A stretch of 64,000 nucleotides of DNA from Colwellia sp. C1TZA3 (GCF_007954265.1 NZ_VOLS01000010.1:1-64000), one strand, 5' to 3'; shown: positions 30,784 to 39,845, counted from the stretch's first letter. Made by a program: numbers and translations. Notes: generated from the sequence alone by a model not told the origin.

Positions 30784-30808
30784 GCCCAGTCTCTGACTGG
30801 GCTTTTTT
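30784..30808 (+). terminator. Terminator downstream of tpx
   Basis: GCCCAGTC-TCT-GACTGGGC stem followed by six T residues, about 130 bases past the tpx stop. Confidence 0.9.
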
Positions 30809-30989
30809 ATCAGTAAAATACTGTTGAAAACGGTTATCTACTGATAAAAGTCTTGTTTAGCATCCAACTATCGACAGATAACAAACATGACTCAGCACAA
30901 AAGTTATGACTATTTTAGTATCACTAAAGCGATATTAATATAATTTGCGCTAGCCATTAAGTTTACAGACAAGATAAGGACTAGGGTAA

Positions 30990-32327
30990 TTATTTCGCCA
31001 TAACATCAAGTAGCGCATACACCGTAGCTTCAACACCTGATTTAATAGCGGGCTCAGGGGTTATTTTAAATTGTGGGCTATGATGACTTGGCACAGCTGC
31101 GCCACCGGCTTGTGCTCGCTCAAAATCAGCTTTTAGCGTGCCGCCTACTTTAAAGTAAACGCTAGGAATATAAGGTTTGGTAGTAAAGAAGCCAAAATCT
31201 TCTGCACCCATACCAGTTTCCGCCGGCTCTAATAGTGCGTCAGCACCCATTTTTTCACTTAATACGCTTTTCAAGCGCTGAGCCAATTTTTTATCATTAA
31301 AGGTCGGCGGGTACGCGAATTCACTGACCACTACTTCTGGTAATTTATCTTCTGGCACACCTGCAGTACGTGCTGTACCAATAGCAACACGCTTAATAGC
31401 TGATAGTAACTGCTCACGTACTTCTGGTGTTAAACTCCGTACCGTTAACTGCAACTTAGCTTCATCTGAAATAATATTATGCTTAGTACCGGCATGAAAT
31501 GAACCTACTGTGATAACACCCGCATAACGAGGTGCCAATTCACGACTAATAATAGTTTGTAAGTTGTTCACAATTTGCGCACCAATCACAACAGGATCTT
31601 TACCTTGGTGTGGTGAAGCACCATGAGCACCAATACCGTGTATCGTAATATCAACCGTATCAGCACCGGCATAAGGCGAGCCTTCGTCTACAATTATTTT
31701 GCCCGCTTCTGAATTGGCACTAACATGAAAAGCAAAAGCATAATCAGGTTGACCAAAACGCTGCCATAAATTATCTGCCATCATCGCAGAAGCGCCAGGG
31801 CCCTTTTCTTCTGCAGGTTGGCCTATAAGCATTAAAGTGCCTGACCATTTATCTTTATTTTCAGCCATATAGCGACCAGTTCCCACTAGGCTTGTTATAT
31901 GAACATCATGACCACAAGCGTGCATAACACCGACAGTTTCGTTATTCCAATTTTGCATTTTAACTGTTGAGGCATTAGCTAAGCCTGACTGCTCAACTAC
32001 GGGCAAACCGTCCATATCGGCTCGTACCATGACCATTGGGCCTTCGCCATTTTTCATTATCGCGACAATGCCTGTGCCACCAACACCTTGAGTAACCTCA
32101 TAACCCACAGCACTCAATTCTTGTGCTAAACGTTTTGCTGTTTTAGTTTCCATTAATGATAATTCAGGATTACGATGAAAATGATCCCATAACGGGGCTA
32201 AGTGCTGTTGATAATCTTTTGCAATATCGTTAGCCATATCTTGTTCAAAGGCTAAAACGTTAGTCGTCGCAAAAGACGAGATTGTTAGTGCTGACGCAAT
32301 TAAAATAGCTAGTGTTTTACGCTTCAT
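30990..32327 (-). CDS. Exported M20-family amidohydrolase/peptidase
   Basis: A 445-residue metallohydrolase of the M20D group (N-acyl-amino acid, hippurate or IAA-amino acid hydrolases). The signal peptide MKRKTLAILIASALTISSFA indicates export. Metal-binding blocks are HACGHDVH, PAEEKGPGA, the aminoacyl-binding GIGAHGASPHQG and the late GAEDFGFF. The start is the ATG at 32327, which has GGAG six bases upstream; the ATG at 32339 overlaps that ribosome site. Substrate is not predictable beyond an N-acyl or amide bond. Confidence 0.92.
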   Translation of the reverse strand: MKRKTLAILIASALTISSFATTNVLAFEQDMANDIAKDYQQHLAPLWDHFHRNPELSLMETKTAKRLAQELSAVGYEVTQGVGGTGIVAIMKNGEGPMVMVRADMDGLPVVEQSGLANASTVKMQNWNNETVGVMHACGHDVHITSLVGTGRYMAENKDKWSGTLMLIGQPAEEKGPGASAMMADNLWQRFGQPDYAFAFHVSANSEAGKIIVDEGSPYAGADTVDITIHGIGAHGASPHQGKDPVVIGAQIVNNLQTIISRELAPRYAGVITVGSFHAGTKHNIISDEAKLQLTVRSLTPEVREQLLSAIKRVAIGTARTAGVPEDKLPEVVVSEFAYPPTFNDKKLAQRLKSVLSEKMGADALLEPAETGMGAEDFGFFTTKPYIPSVYFKVGGTLKADFERAQAGGAAVPSHHSPQFKITPEPAIKSGVEATVYALLDVMAK

Positions 32328-32737
32328 TTTCAACTCCATGGATTATCCAAGTATCGTCCGATTTTATAACGAATCACTTTAAAGTATTGATGTCTTTATT
32401 GTTATAAAAAACAGTGTAGGTATAACTTACTGTACCTAGGCTAATTATCAATGTCTTGCTGTTTTCGCTAATCTGCCTAAATCCAACGACAGGCGACTTT
32501 AATTTCTAGCCACTTCTGTCTAATTTTCATCTTATCCTTGTTGGTAATTAAAGCGATAGCTGACCGTACAAAGCTCAATCATATCGGGTCTTTAACCACC
32601 CTTTCGCTTAACAAACATGCGTTTAATAACACATTTGTTTACTTATTGATTTATGAGCCTCGGGGATAAGATTTTTTTAACAACAACGAAAGCTTAATTA
32701 ACCGACGAATATTTAACCTGACACCAAAAATAAAAAT

Positions 32738-33128
32738 TTGTCTGTTTCTTATCAAAAATTTACTGACATTAATTTTTTTATTGTGCTGAAAGTTGGATGC
32801 AATCTTACTCATGCTGCCAACAATATTGAGTTATCATTACATCAACGGCAAGTCACCTTATCTGCTAAGCGTGTTAGCGCAGATGGGCGCGAGCCCAATG
32901 TTATACCAATCCCATTAAGTTATTGCTCACTTGTACTAGTTAAAATAGCTCAAGGCTGTGTTGCTCTCACTCCCAATAGCCAGCTATTGCTCAATCGAGC
33001 GCCTTACCTTGAATTATTTTTCCTGCGCACAACAAGATCACAAACTTAATGGAACTGGTATTATTTGTATTGCGCCAGTGCCGTTATACAATGACTTTCA
33101 AAATATTTACCATTTTTCAGAATATTAA
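32738..33128 (+). pseudogene. Possible small ORF upstream of kmo, split by a family A repeat
   Basis: Removing the repeat at 32904-33060 and one TTA copy gives a continuous frame: ...LSAKRVSADGREPNV, then ICIAPVPLYNDFQNIYHF and a stop at 33126-33128, 13 bases before the kmo ATG. It would encode about 76 residues from a TTG at 32738; the true 5' end is uncertain. I do not recognise the protein. The repair of the frame by excision is suggestive but the reading frame could be fortuitous. Confidence 0.4.
32904..33060 (+). repeat. Family A MITE-like repeat, copy 5 (upstream of kmo)
   Basis: 157-bp copy flanked by TTA (32901-32903 and 33061-33063), ending 81 bases before the kmo start. It probably altered the upstream region of kmo. 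Confidence 0.9.
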
Positions 33129-33141
33129 AGGAATACATCTA

Positions 33142-34551
33142 ATGTCAGTAAGAGAGAAAATAACCATTGCCGGTGCCGGCCCAGTTGGTACTTTGCTTGC
33201 TGTGCTTTTAGCACGCCATGGTTATGCCGTTAATTTATTTGAATCGCGAGCTGATTCGCGTAGCCATAATATTTATCAAGGTAAGTCAATTAACATTGCT
33301 TTGTCTGATCGGGGTTGGTTGGCATTAGCATCTGTAGGTCTCGAAGCAGAGGTTAAGCAGCACGCCATTGCTATGTATAAGCGTGTAATGCACGCCATTG
33401 ACGGCACGATTACCGAACAAGCATATGGTCAAGAAGATCAAGCTATTTGGTCAGTTTCTCGTTCGGGTATTAATGAGCAGCTACTTGATTTAGCTGAGCA
33501 AGAGCTTTTAATAAAAGTTAAATTTGAACAACGTTTAATTGATCTTGATTTTAGCAATGCCAGTGCTAGCTTTAGCCATGATCATAGCGTTGAAAAAGTC
33601 TCAGCAGATATTTTATTTGGTGCAGATGGCGCTTTCTCAAAAGTGCGTCGCTTAGCACAAGACACGCCACGCTTTAGTTATAACCAATCTTATATGCCAC
33701 AAAGCTATATTGAATTACACATTCCAGCCAATGACGATGGATCATTTAAAATAGCCAAAAATGCCTTACATATTTGGCCACGTAAAACCTTTATGCTGAT
33801 TGCCTTACCTAACCCTGACGGCTCTTTCACTTGCACCTTATTTCTAGACTCTGAAGGTGAGGTGTCATTTTCTTCATTAACAAACCGCGCTGAAGTCACT
33901 GCGTTTTTTGCAGAAAATTTTGCCGATGCACTGCCTTTAATGGAAAATCCGATAGATGACTTTCTCAATAAAACCGCCAGCCCATTATTTCTGCTGAATG
34001 TTGACCCTTGGGTTATCAATAATACTGTCGCGTTAATTGGTGATGCCGCTCATGCCATGGTGCCTTTTTATGGTCAAGGCATGAATTGCGGCTTTGAAGA
34101 TTGTCGAGTATTAGACCAATTAATTACTGAATATCAGCAAGACTGGTCGAAAATATTTCCAGCTTATCAAGTGGCCAGAAAAATCAATGCTGATGCTATT
34201 AGTGAGTTAGCCAAACGAAATTTTGTTGAAATGAGTGAGTTATCAGGTCAGGCAACGTTTTTATTACAGAAAAAAATAGAAGCAGAATTTCATCAGCGAT
34301 ATCCGACACTTTGGACTCCATTGTATACTATGGTGACCTTCTCACCCTTACTGCCTTATTCTCAGGCCTTAGCACTTGGTGATATTCAGCAAGAGATTAT
34401 GCAGAAGATAATGCAAATTCCTGATATCGAAAACTGTTGGCAAGCCGATTTTGTTTATGAAAAATTATGGCAATTGGCCCAGACAGCATTTGGCGCTGAC
34501 AATACTGATTTAGTAGCCCAGAAAAATTTAACCGATCATAGTAACAACTAA
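33142..34551 (+). CDS. kmo: Kynurenine 3-monooxygenase
   Basis: KMO hydroxylates L-kynurenine to 3-hydroxykynurenine with FAD and NADPH in tryptophan breakdown. The 469-residue product begins at ATG 33142, which has AAGGA nine bases upstream. FAD motifs: IAGAGPVGTLLAVLLARHGY near the N terminus and LIGDAAHAMVPFYGQGMN; the GFEDCRVL block that follows is characteristic of KMO. Other kynurenine-pathway genes are not in this window. The frame extends upstream to 33049, but that start comes from the repeat and adjacent DNA. Confidence 0.95.
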   Translation: MSVREKITIAGAGPVGTLLAVLLARHGYAVNLFESRADSRSHNIYQGKSINIALSDRGWLALASVGLEAEVKQHAIAMYKRVMHAIDGTITEQAYGQEDQAIWSVSRSGINEQLLDLAEQELLIKVKFEQRLIDLDFSNASASFSHDHSVEKVSADILFGADGAFSKVRRLAQDTPRFSYNQSYMPQSYIELHIPANDDGSFKIAKNALHIWPRKTFMLIALPNPDGSFTCTLFLDSEGEVSFSSLTNRAEVTAFFAENFADALPLMENPIDDFLNKTASPLFLLNVDPWVINNTVALIGDAAHAMVPFYGQGMNCGFEDCRVLDQLITEYQQDWSKIFPAYQVARKINADAISELAKRNFVEMSELSGQATFLLQKKIEAEFHQRYPTLWTPLYTMVTFSPLLPYSQALALGDIQQEIMQKIMQIPDIENCWQADFVYEKLWQLAQTAFGADNTDLVAQKNLTDHSNN

Positions 34552-34678
34552 AATAGACTCGACAAAGGCAATACTAATGCGCTAAAACAAACAACAACTC
34601 TGCTAGATCAGGTTGCCATTGAAAGTCTTTTAATTTGATACGCGCCCCCATAACCACCACTTGCTCAGCTTGCAGTAA

Positions 34679-34835
34679 TACCAGTTCCATTAAGTTTGTG
34701 ATCTTGTTGTGCGCAGGAAAAATAACTCAAGGTAAGGCGCTCGATTGAGCAATAGCTGGCTATTGGGATTGAGAGCAACACAGCCTTGAGCTATTTTAAC
34801 TAGTACAAGTGAGCAATAACTTAATGGGATTGGTA
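34679..34835 (-). repeat. Family A MITE-like repeat, copy 6 (overlaps a gene end)
   Basis: 157-bp reverse copy flanked by TAA (34676-34678 and 34836-34838). Its right end supplies the last codons and the stop of the neighbouring alkyltransferase-like gene. Confidence 0.9.
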
Positions 34836-35120
34836 TAAGTCGCGCTGTTGAGCAAAGTTTTCGCTACCGGCTGCAAATGAAATTCTACCTTGAGCGTTAA
34901 TCACCCGATACCAAGGCACTATTTGCCCGTGCCAGCCGTTAGTTGGCACAGCAGCTAACGCTTTGCCTACTAACCGAGCGCGGCCAGGTAAACCTGCTAG
35001 ATCAGCAATTTGGCCGTAGCAGGCGACTTTTCCCACAGGAATAGCCAGCACGGTTTGCCAAACTTTTATATACTTACTACTAACCGGTTTACCAACATTT
35101 GAGCTTATATTGCTCTTCAT
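34821..35120 (-). CDS. Alkyltransferase-like protein (ATL), 3' end replaced by a repeat
   Basis: ATL proteins bind O6-alkylguanine in DNA and flag it for nucleotide excision repair, without transferring the alkyl group. The MGMT-type helix-turn-helix is present (VWQTVLAIPVGKVACYGQIA, then GRARLVGKALAA), and the usual PCHR active site reads PWYRV, so the acceptor Cys is missing as in true ATLs. From ATG 35120 it has 99 residues; the start overlaps the stop of the upstream SDR gene (TAATG). The last four residues YQSH and the stop codon come from the family A element. Confidence 0.87.
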   Translation of the reverse strand: MKSNISSNVGKPVSSKYIKVWQTVLAIPVGKVACYGQIADLAGLPGRARLVGKALAAVPTNGWHGQIVPWYRVINAQGRISFAAGSENFAQQRDLYQSH

Positions 35121-35785
35121 TACCAAGGCAAGACATTACCATTGGAGTGCTTAAAAATACCACTTTGTGCTAAAGTGAGTTGATTAATTAACCCAACCAA
35201 CTTTTTAGCTGCATCACTCGCGCTGATATCACCACCATAATTAACCATCTCGGTTTGGACATAACCGGGATGATATACACCAACAGCCACTTTCTTACTG
35301 GCAAGATCATGACTTAACGACATGGCTGCCGCATTTAAAGCCGCCTTTGACATTCTATAACCATAACGACCACCTGAGTCATTATCCGCAATAGAGCCCA
35401 TTCTTGAGGTAATAAGTGCTACTTTTGCTTCTTCTTTAAGCTGTTTTTGCAAACTAGCAACTACTCTTAGCGGAGCTAAAGCATTGACTTCAAACTGCTC
35501 TCGTATAGTGTTTAAATCGAGAGTGGCTAGACTTTCATCGCGTAAAATACCGGCATTACACACCAATACATCAATGTCGATATGCTTTAAGGCAGATACC
35601 ATGTTTGCTATACCTAAATCACTTGCTACATCGACATCTTCAATAATATTGACATCAAGCGCGGTTAACTCAACTGAAGTTTTTCGACACAGCGCAAAGA
35701 CACTATCTCCTTGTGCCTTAAAGTGCAGACACATGGCTAAGCCTATGCCTCTATTCGCGCCAGTAATCACAATATTTTTGCTCAT
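35120..35785 (-). CDS. Short-chain dehydrogenase/reductase (SDR)
   Basis: A 221-residue classical SDR with a Rossmann motif (ITGANRGIGLAMCLHF), NAG block (VLVCNAGIL), catalytic Ser (LITSRMGSIAD) and YxxxK (YRMSK). It resembles the C-factor/CsgA-like subgroup of SDRs. Substrate cannot be predicted. The TAATG overlap with the ATL gene implies coupled translation. Confidence 0.88.
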   Translation of the reverse strand: MSKNIVITGANRGIGLAMCLHFKAQGDSVFALCRKTSVELTALDVNIIEDVDVASDLGIANMVSALKHIDIDVLVCNAGILRDESLATLDLNTIREQFEVNALAPLRVVASLQKQLKEEAKVALITSRMGSIADNDSGGRYGYRMSKAALNAAAMSLSHDLASKKVAVGVYHPGYVQTEMVNYGGDISASDAAKKLVGLINQLTLAQSGIFKHSNGNVLPW

Positions 35786-35835
35786 TGATTATCCTTATAT
35801 TTAAACGTTGTCGTTAATATTAAATCATTAAAATT

Positions 35836-35866
35836 AAAAAACCACTTCAAGTGAAGTGGTTTTTTA
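35836..35866. terminator. Bidirectional terminator between SDR and the EGKCG peptide gene
   Basis: AAAAAACCACTTC ... GAAGTGGTTTTTT, a 13-bp arm hairpin. For the minus-strand peptide gene (stop at 35900) it is a good terminator, which isolates that gene from the downstream SDR gene. Confidence 0.88.
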
Positions 35867-35899
35867 TATGCTATCAAGCTTATTTACTAAGCACTACAC

Positions 35900-36277
35900 T
35901 TATTCGCCACACTTGCCTTCTTTAGCTTTTGTGACTTTACCTTCTCCACACTTGCCTTCGCCGCATTTACCTTTGGCTTTGGCTTTCATTTTGCCTTCGC
36001 CGCACTTACCTTCGGTTTTAACTTTGCCTTCGCCGCACTTACCTTCGGTTTTAGCTTTGCCTTCACCACACTTGCCTTCGGTTTTAGCTTTGGCTTTACC
36101 TTCGCCACATTTGCCTTCGCCGCATTTACCGTTCTCGTGACCGTCTGCAGACACTATAGTCATTACGTTTTGTACAGCAAATGGGTTAGTTTCTGCTTGC
36201 ACTGGCATTGTTGCCGCAACCGTTAATACAAATAAGCCTAATAAAGCCACAATTGAAGATTTTTTAATTAATTTCAT
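35900..36277 (-). CDS. Exported Cys-rich EGKCG-repeat peptide (HvfA-like RiPP precursor)
   Basis: A 125-residue protein: signal peptide (MKLIKKSSIVALLGLFVL..., cleavage expected after VQA at 28), a short linker (ETNPFAVQNVMTIVSADGHE), then about 75 residues made of GKCGEGK-type repeats with eight cysteines: six EGKCG, one NGKCG and one KGKCG, spaced by Lys/Ala/Thr segments. EGKCG repeats with a signal peptide are the hallmark of HvfA-type precursors, in which an MNIO (DUF692) enzyme with a DUF2063 partner converts the cysteines to oxazolone/thioamide groups and the product binds copper. Here no modification gene lies beside it and the gene stands alone between a terminator and a 600-base non-coding region. 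AAAAGGAAAA gives a strong ribosome site. Modification is inferred. Confidence 0.8.
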   Translation of the reverse strand: MKLIKKSSIVALLGLFVLTVAATMPVQAETNPFAVQNVMTIVSADGHENGKCGEGKCGEGKAKAKTEGKCGEGKAKTEGKCGEGKVKTEGKCGEGKMKAKAKGKCGEGKCGEGKVTKAKEGKCGE

Positions 36278-36890
36278 TATATTTTCCTTTTAATTTTTTA
36301 ATTAGACACTACATCTACTAGGTATAGCTATTTACAAAGACCACACTGGATGTAAATAAATTTCAAATGCTGTAAATTTTTTGAATTAAGTTAAAGAAAT
36401 TTTGTATCTACAACATCATTGAGATTAGCCTTATCTACATGAAACCACAAGTAAAAAACTCAGCTATTTAACTGCTGCATTAGCCACTTTCACTAGCAAA
36501 ATGTAGTTAATATGATTGATTATTATATTATTTTTTGTCAAAAAAAAAGCCCATCAATATAGGCTAAAATCATTTAACTTTACAAATTCCACTTAATTTT
36601 CATGACAAAACTGCATTATATCTGAGTAACTTGCCAGTAAAAAAATAGTTTTTTGGCCCATTTTTAATACTAAAAATAAATGGAAGATAAATAAGTCGCT
36701 TACTATTTATTTTTAGTTGTTATGCTGCGCTTAATGTTATTATTGCCAGACGATCACCCTTGGGTAAATCAACAATAATGGCAGCTAAAGCGCGTTGCCT
36801 GCTAAGAGTACAGGTTACTCTCAGCATAAGGTATTTAATAAAACACCATTGAATAACGTCTACCGCCTCAAATATTACAGCTAATAACGT
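36278..36890. other. Long AT-rich intergenic region (EGKCG gene / dusC)
   Basis: About 610 bases between divergent genes. Upstream of the EGKCG gene, TTTACA and TGTAAA elements recur (36340-36380) and could be operator or promoter parts, but no consensus is clear. A small hairpin (AGCCC...AGGCT) lies near 36550-36566. I see no further gene. Confidence 0.45.
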
Positions 36891-37856
36891 ATGCATACCC
36901 CAATAGAAACTAAAGTAAAAAAAATAATCCTAGCGCCTATGGAAGGTGTTGCCGATGAATTAATGCGTAAAACACTGACATCACTTAATAATTATGATTT
37001 TTGTATAACAGAATTTATTCGCATTGTTGACGCTTTAATGCCTGAGCATGTTTTTAGAAGAATGTGCCCTGAGCTAGAGCATGGCTGCAGAACTCAAAGT
37101 GGTACCCCCTTGAGAATTCAGTTACTCGGCCAAGAGCCTGATTGGATGGCTGAAAATGCAGTTAGGGCAATAGACATGGGCTCACACGGTGTTGATGTAA
37201 ATTTTGGTTGTCCGGCTAAAACCGTTAACAAAAGTAAAGGTGGCGCTGTTTTGCTAAACGAGCCAGAAAAAATCTATCAAATAATGGCTAAAATAAGAGC
37301 GGCTATTGACCCTAATGCCACTTTATCAGCGAAAATCAGGCTAGGCTTTAATGATGCCTCAAAGCTAGATGAAATTGTTAGTGCAATTGAGTCAGCTAAG
37401 GTTGACCAATTAACCATTCATGCTCGCACCAAGCAAGATGGCTACCGACCTCCTGCCTACTGGCACTTTATTGGCCAAATAAGACAAAAGTACGATATTG
37501 AGATATTTGCTAATGGTGAGATTTGGAGTAAAAGTGATGCCACTGACTGTGTAACTCAGAGTCAAACACCCAACCTGATGCTGGGGCGTGGCGCATTAGC
37601 CCTACCCAACTTAGCCAATGTTATTAAGTTTGATGAAAAACCTATGCCTTGGTCTGAACTAAGCTTGTTGTTAATAAGTAATAGCGCATTAGACTTAAAA
37701 GGCCATAAAAGCTTTTATTTTTCAAGTCGTTTAAAACAATGGTTGCGTTATTTAAAGTTACAATACCCACAAGCAGATACCTTATTTAACAATATCAAAC
37801 GATTAAAAGATAAAGATGAAATTCTTCATCAAATAGATATCGCAGCATCGATATAA
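36891..37856 (+). CDS. dusC: tRNA-dihydrouridine synthase, DusC type
   Basis: DusC is an FMN enzyme that reduces U16 of tRNAs to dihydrouridine. The 321-residue protein has the Dus start (ILAPMEGVADELMR), the flavin/catalytic block VDVNFGCPAKTVNKSKGGAVLL with the catalytic Cys, HARTKQDGYRPPAYW, and GEIWS/MLGRGAL for FMN phosphate binding. The phrase LMPEHVFRRMCPEL and the length favour DusC over DusA and DusB. Confidence 0.93.
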   Translation: MHTPIETKVKKIILAPMEGVADELMRKTLTSLNNYDFCITEFIRIVDALMPEHVFRRMCPELEHGCRTQSGTPLRIQLLGQEPDWMAENAVRAIDMGSHGVDVNFGCPAKTVNKSKGGAVLLNEPEKIYQIMAKIRAAIDPNATLSAKIRLGFNDASKLDEIVSAIESAKVDQLTIHARTKQDGYRPPAYWHFIGQIRQKYDIEIFANGEIWSKSDATDCVTQSQTPNLMLGRGALALPNLANVIKFDEKPMPWSELSLLLISNSALDLKGHKSFYFSSRLKQWLRYLKLQYPQADTLFNNIKRLKDKDEILHQIDIAASI

Positions 37857-38009
37857 AAATCAATCGAACAGACTATATCCGTTGGCTTATCAGCATTAGC
37901 TATAATGTTGATAAAACTATTATTAGACGAGCGCAGATTTTTATCATGTAACAAGGTAAGATAATTGTTATTAAAGACCCTAACTTACCTTAAATAAGAA
38001 GTAACGATA

Positions 38010-38987
38010 GTGAAGAACGGTTCAGAGTTAAGAGCACGATATAACGACGTAAATCGTGGTGTCTACTTTATCGGCACAACCCCGCCCAAAAGTGATACAC
38101 CCATCGAGCAAGTATCAATTATTGCCGATAAATTACTTGAGCGTGTAAGCGACATCGACTTTGACGGTTTAATTGTTTATGACATTCAAAATGAAGATTC
38201 ACGCACCTCAAAGCCACGGCCTTTTCCTTTTAAGTCAACGCATGATCCTCGACTTTACTCCTCATTTTTACAACAGAAGTCAAAACGACCGGTGATTACT
38301 TACAAGAGTGTCGTGCAATCAAACGGTGATGCTTTTAATCAATGGGTTAATGAAGCGTGGCATGAATATGGTATTCGCGACATTGTACTGGTTGGCAGCC
38401 CTTCACGGCAAAATAGTATTAGTCTGCCTTTGGCTGAAGCCTATAAAACCTTAGTGACCAATGAAAATAACTTTTTTATTGGCGGTATTACTATTGCTGA
38501 GCGTCATGCAAATAAAGGCAATGAGCATGTTAAATTAATTGAAAAACACCAGCAAGGTTGCAACTTTTTTATCTCACAAGCCATTTATAATGCCCAAGCA
38601 ACCATTGATATGTTGACGCGCTATGCCATCGAGTGTCAGCAACAAGGTATAAAGCCACAACGTATTATTTTAACCTTCTCTCCCTGTGGCAGTAAGAAAA
38701 CCTTAGAGTTTATTGAATGGTTGGGTGTCAGTGTTCCTGAAGCAACAAGTTTACGCATTTTAAATGCTGAGCGACCATTATATGAATCGATTAGAATTTG
38801 CAGCAATACCTTGGTTCAGATTCTTGATGCGGTTTTGCCCTACAAAGTGCCTCTAGGGCTTAATATTGAGAGTTTAACTAACCGTAAAGAAGAGATTGAC
38901 GGTTCAATATTACTTTATAAACTCTTGCGTTCGACGATGGATAATTATTTAGCAAAGCAAGAGCTCAGTGGGCTTTTTACTGATTAA
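38010..38987 (+). CDS. Methylenetetrahydrofolate reductase-like flavoprotein
   Basis: A 325-residue protein of the MetF-like TIM-barrel superfamily: YFIGTTPPKSDTP resembles the MetF opening and FIGGITIAERH, the CNFFISQAIYNAQATIDML block and RIILTFSPCGS fit later strands. It is clearly different from canonical MetF and may be a distinct folate or methyl-transfer flavoprotein; the substrate is unknown. The start is a GTG with a weak AAGAAG upstream. No folate or methionine genes are nearby. Confidence 0.72.
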   Translation: MKNGSELRARYNDVNRGVYFIGTTPPKSDTPIEQVSIIADKLLERVSDIDFDGLIVYDIQNEDSRTSKPRPFPFKSTHDPRLYSSFLQQKSKRPVITYKSVVQSNGDAFNQWVNEAWHEYGIRDIVLVGSPSRQNSISLPLAEAYKTLVTNENNFFIGGITIAERHANKGNEHVKLIEKHQQGCNFFISQAIYNAQATIDMLTRYAIECQQQGIKPQRIILTFSPCGSKKTLEFIEWLGVSVPEATSLRILNAERPLYESIRICSNTLVQILDAVLPYKVPLGLNIESLTNRKEEIDGSILLYKLLRSTMDNYLAKQELSGLFTD

Positions 38988-39013
38988 TTAAGCATTTTTC
39001 TCATCGTTATACG

Positions 39014-39060
39014 CTATACTTTGTAACTGAAATATTATTTATTTCAGTTACAAAGTATAG
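39014..39060. promoter_or_regulatory. Perfect 21-bp hairpin abutting a ribosome-binding site
   Basis: Arms 39014-39034 and 39040-39060 pair perfectly around a 5-base loop. The last base of the stem is the first G of GGAGA, the ribosome site of the gene at 39073. It could be a terminator for the MetF-like gene, an RNA processing site or an operator; there is no T-run. Function is inferred only. Confidence 0.7.
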
Positions 39061-39072
39061 GAGACTTAAAAT

Positions 39073-39315
39073 ATGTCAGGTACAGCGATGGTTGTGGCAA
39101 TTGTATTTATTTCGGTTGGCTTTGGTGTGATATTTGACATGTACAAAAAGCATTTAGAATTTAAAGCCAAAACCTTAAACCACAACAGCCAAAGTAATGA
39201 AAAAGCTATAGCGGTGATTAAACAAGTACAAGCACTTGAAGAGCGTATGCAAGTGTTAGAAAAAATTATTACTGATGAAGGCTATAGCGTTCAAAAAGAA
39301 ATTAATAAGCTCTAG
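39073..39315 (+). CDS. Small membrane-anchored coiled-coil protein (PspB-like)
   Basis: An 80-residue protein with one N-terminal membrane helix (AMVVAIVFISVGFGVIF) and a charged helical tail (VQALEERMQVLEKIITDEGY) resembling the C-terminal part of PspB. GGAGA precedes the ATG. PspB-like small proteins attach to the inner membrane in envelope-stress responses; this assignment is by architecture and not certain, and no pspA or pspC lies here. Confidence 0.7.
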   Translation: MSGTAMVVAIVFISVGFGVIFDMYKKHLEFKAKTLNHNSQSNEKAIAVIKQVQALEERMQVLEKIITDEGYSVQKEINKL

Positions 39316-39368
39316 CGACGAACCTGTGCTATTGGTTATGGTTATAACGATGAGGATCGAGTGTTAAT

Positions 39369-39572
39369 ATGAAATTAATCATGAGAACCGAATTTGAAAA
39401 CTTACAAAAAAAACTACTTCATGGTAGGCAAAGTGATGTAAATGGCGCAAAGCAGGTCGTAAAACCATATCGAAATGAGCAGCTTATTGCGAAAAAAATC
39501 ACGCTAAAAAACTCTATTCGATATTTTGCTATTGATCGCTATCAACAATTTCTCACTGACGAAACTGAGTAA
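39369..39572 (+). CDS. Small hypothetical protein
   Basis: A basic 67-residue protein with no recognised domain (MRTEFENLQKKLLHGRQSDV, then NSIRYFAIDRYQQFL). The start could be the ATG at 39369 or the one four codons later. It follows the PspB-like gene by 53 bases and precedes a bidirectional hairpin terminator. Function unknown. Confidence 0.5.
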   Translation: MKLIMRTEFENLQKKLLHGRQSDVNGAKQVVKPYRNEQLIAKKITLKNSIRYFAIDRYQQFLTDETE

Positions 39573-39723
39573 ACTGAGTAAACACAACTACGGCTAAACC
39601 TTTACTCAGATAGAAGCCTGCTCAAATAAATACCTAATAAATAAATACACCACCTACATCATGATATTGCAATGTACTTTACTGGTAGCGCTCTAGACCA
39701 ATTTAGCATTACTGCACTAAAGT

Positions 39724-39750
39724 AAAAACTACTAAATAATAGTAGTTTTT
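39724..39750. terminator. Bidirectional terminator between convergent genes
   Basis: AAAAACTACTA-AATAA-TAGTAGTTTTT, an 11-bp arm palindrome with A- and T-runs on both sides, between the plus-strand small gene and the minus-strand thioesterase. Confidence 0.85.
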
Positions 39751-39845
39751 GCACTTCAAAAGTGAGACAGAGTTGACTATAAATGTGATAAGTTCTGATC
39801 ATTTATGAGCCAGTTCCTAAAGTCTTCTTAGATTAAGCACATCCA

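Noticed and set aside
35856-36140. Plus-strand frame with HLPSPHLPSV repeats
   Set aside because: It is the antisense of the EGKCG repeat gene; the repeats on the minus strand make a coherent exported peptide with a ribosome site, the plus frame does not.
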